Translations under genes and position numbers: made by a program
Assembly: GCA_027070475.1 (NCBI GenBank)
Contig: JALXDT010000135.1
Span: 1 to 6,303, forward strand
DNA from: Candidatus Aminicenantota bacterium
GTDB taxonomy: Bacteria > Acidobacteriota > Aminicenantia > JAMOAD01
Direction: 5' to 3'
Length of the DNA stretch: 6,303 nucleotides
Shown here: one piece after another, positions 5,972-6,303 of the stretch
How positions within the stretch are numbered: position 1 is the first letter of the stretch
Layout: each line of letters starts with the position of its first letter
Notes under the pieces: model-generated
The model's database searches: none
Seen by the model: only the letters and a program-made list of their open reading frames with translations
Told to the model about the DNA's origin: nothing

Positions 5972-6303
5972 GGAAATCTTTTTGTGTTTAATATTAAAAT
6001 TCTTTTTTAATATAAGGGGCCTCTTCTTACCAAATAATAGTCTGAGATCTTCATTACTTATTAATTCCTGTAATTTCTCAGCTAAAACATTAGGAGACAT
6101 TTTAGGGATAAGAAAACCTGTCTTATTGTCAACAACTAGCTCTGAAGTACCTCCACCATTTGTTACTATAACAGGCTTTGAGAGTGCCATGAATTCCATA
6201 ACTACGTTAGGTATTCCCTCCGTAAAAGTTGACAATACACCTATATCACAAATATTCATAATAGACTCAACATTTTCCTGTCTACCTAAAAATAACACCC
6301 TTG
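5960..6303 (-). CDS. GT4-family glycosyltransferase, C-terminal part only
   Basis: This is the 3' end of a glycosyltransferase gene that starts beyond the right edge. The frame is open to base 6303, and the GTG at 6298-6296 is an internal valine rather than a start. About 113 residues are visible, corresponding to most of the C-terminal nucleotide-sugar domain. They include RVLFLGRQENVESIMNICD, the EX7E motif in EGIPNVVME, and the following SKPVIVTNGGGTSELV and GFLIP segments, which are typical of GT4 group-1 transferases. The EGIPN form of the motif and the surrounding residues differ from the EGFG form of the two neighbours, so it belongs to another GT4 subgroup. It is the first of the three in transcription order, and its stop is 22 bases before the next start. 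Confidence 0.88.
   Translation of the reverse strand, partial: RVLFLGRQENVESIMNICDIGVLSTFTEGIPNVVMEFMALSKPVIVTNGGGTSELVVDNKTGFLIPKMSPNVLAEKLQELISNEDLRLLFGKKRPLILKKNFNIKHKKISFIY

Noticed and set aside
5456..6010. + strand open frames opposite the second glycosyltransferase, one spanning the 22-base gap
   Set aside because: Both are antisense to conserved coding sequence, and nothing in the translations resembles a known protein.
5960..6060. Possible frameshift near the C-terminus of the right-edge glycosyltransferase
   Set aside because: After FGKK the reading continues as RPLILKKNFNIKHK, which fits the usual GT4 tail (basic, then KNF-like), so the stop is probably natural.

Overview
The window comes from an AT-rich bacterium. 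Ribosomal protein S16, KhpA, RimM and ribosome recycling factor are bacterial proteins, and the coding sequences are rich in Lys, Ile and Glu with A/T-ending codons. GTG and TTG starts are common: khpA, wtpB and wtpC use GTG and rimM uses TTG. The species cannot be named from this piece. An archaeal-type tungstate/molybdate importer suggests, but does not prove, an anaerobic and possibly thermophilic lifestyle.

Layout. Bases 1-223 hold no convincing gene. A good sigma-70-like promoter (224-252) then drives a translation-apparatus cluster on the + strand: rpsP (282-530), khpA (548-787) and rimM (796-1302). This is the start of the common rpsP-khpA-rimM-trmD-rplS operon, but trmD and rplS are missing. 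Their place is taken by frr (1355-1909), which appears to have its own promoter inside the 3' end of rimM and a strong Shine-Dalgarno. Eight bases after frr begins a two-gene ABC importer: the permease wtpB (1918-2694) and the ATPase wtpC (2694-3743, one-base overlap). No substrate-binding protein gene is present in the window.

The right half is transcribed from the - strand and converges on wtpC, sharing four bases (TTAA) with it. It contains, in order of transcription, the 3' end of a GT4 glycosyltransferase (5960-6303, cut by the window edge), a complete GT4 enzyme (4834-5937) and a second complete GT4 enzyme (3740-4837). The last two overlap by ATGA. They look like part of a surface polysaccharide or O-antigen-type cluster that continues beyond the right edge.

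How the genes work together. The left genes serve 30S assembly and maturation (S16, RimM), RNA binding (KhpA) and ribosome recycling (RRF). The wtpBC pair would import an oxyanion for molybdenum or tungsten enzymes and is probably read through from frr. The glycosyltransferases would act one after another in building a glycan. All complete proteins keep their family motifs, and I see no wholly new system. The points worth a second look are arrangement and expression: the rewired rpsP operon, the importer without a binding protein, homopolymer tracts at the wtpB start, the overlapping convergent stop codons with no visible terminator, and a possible leaderless start for one glycosyltransferase.
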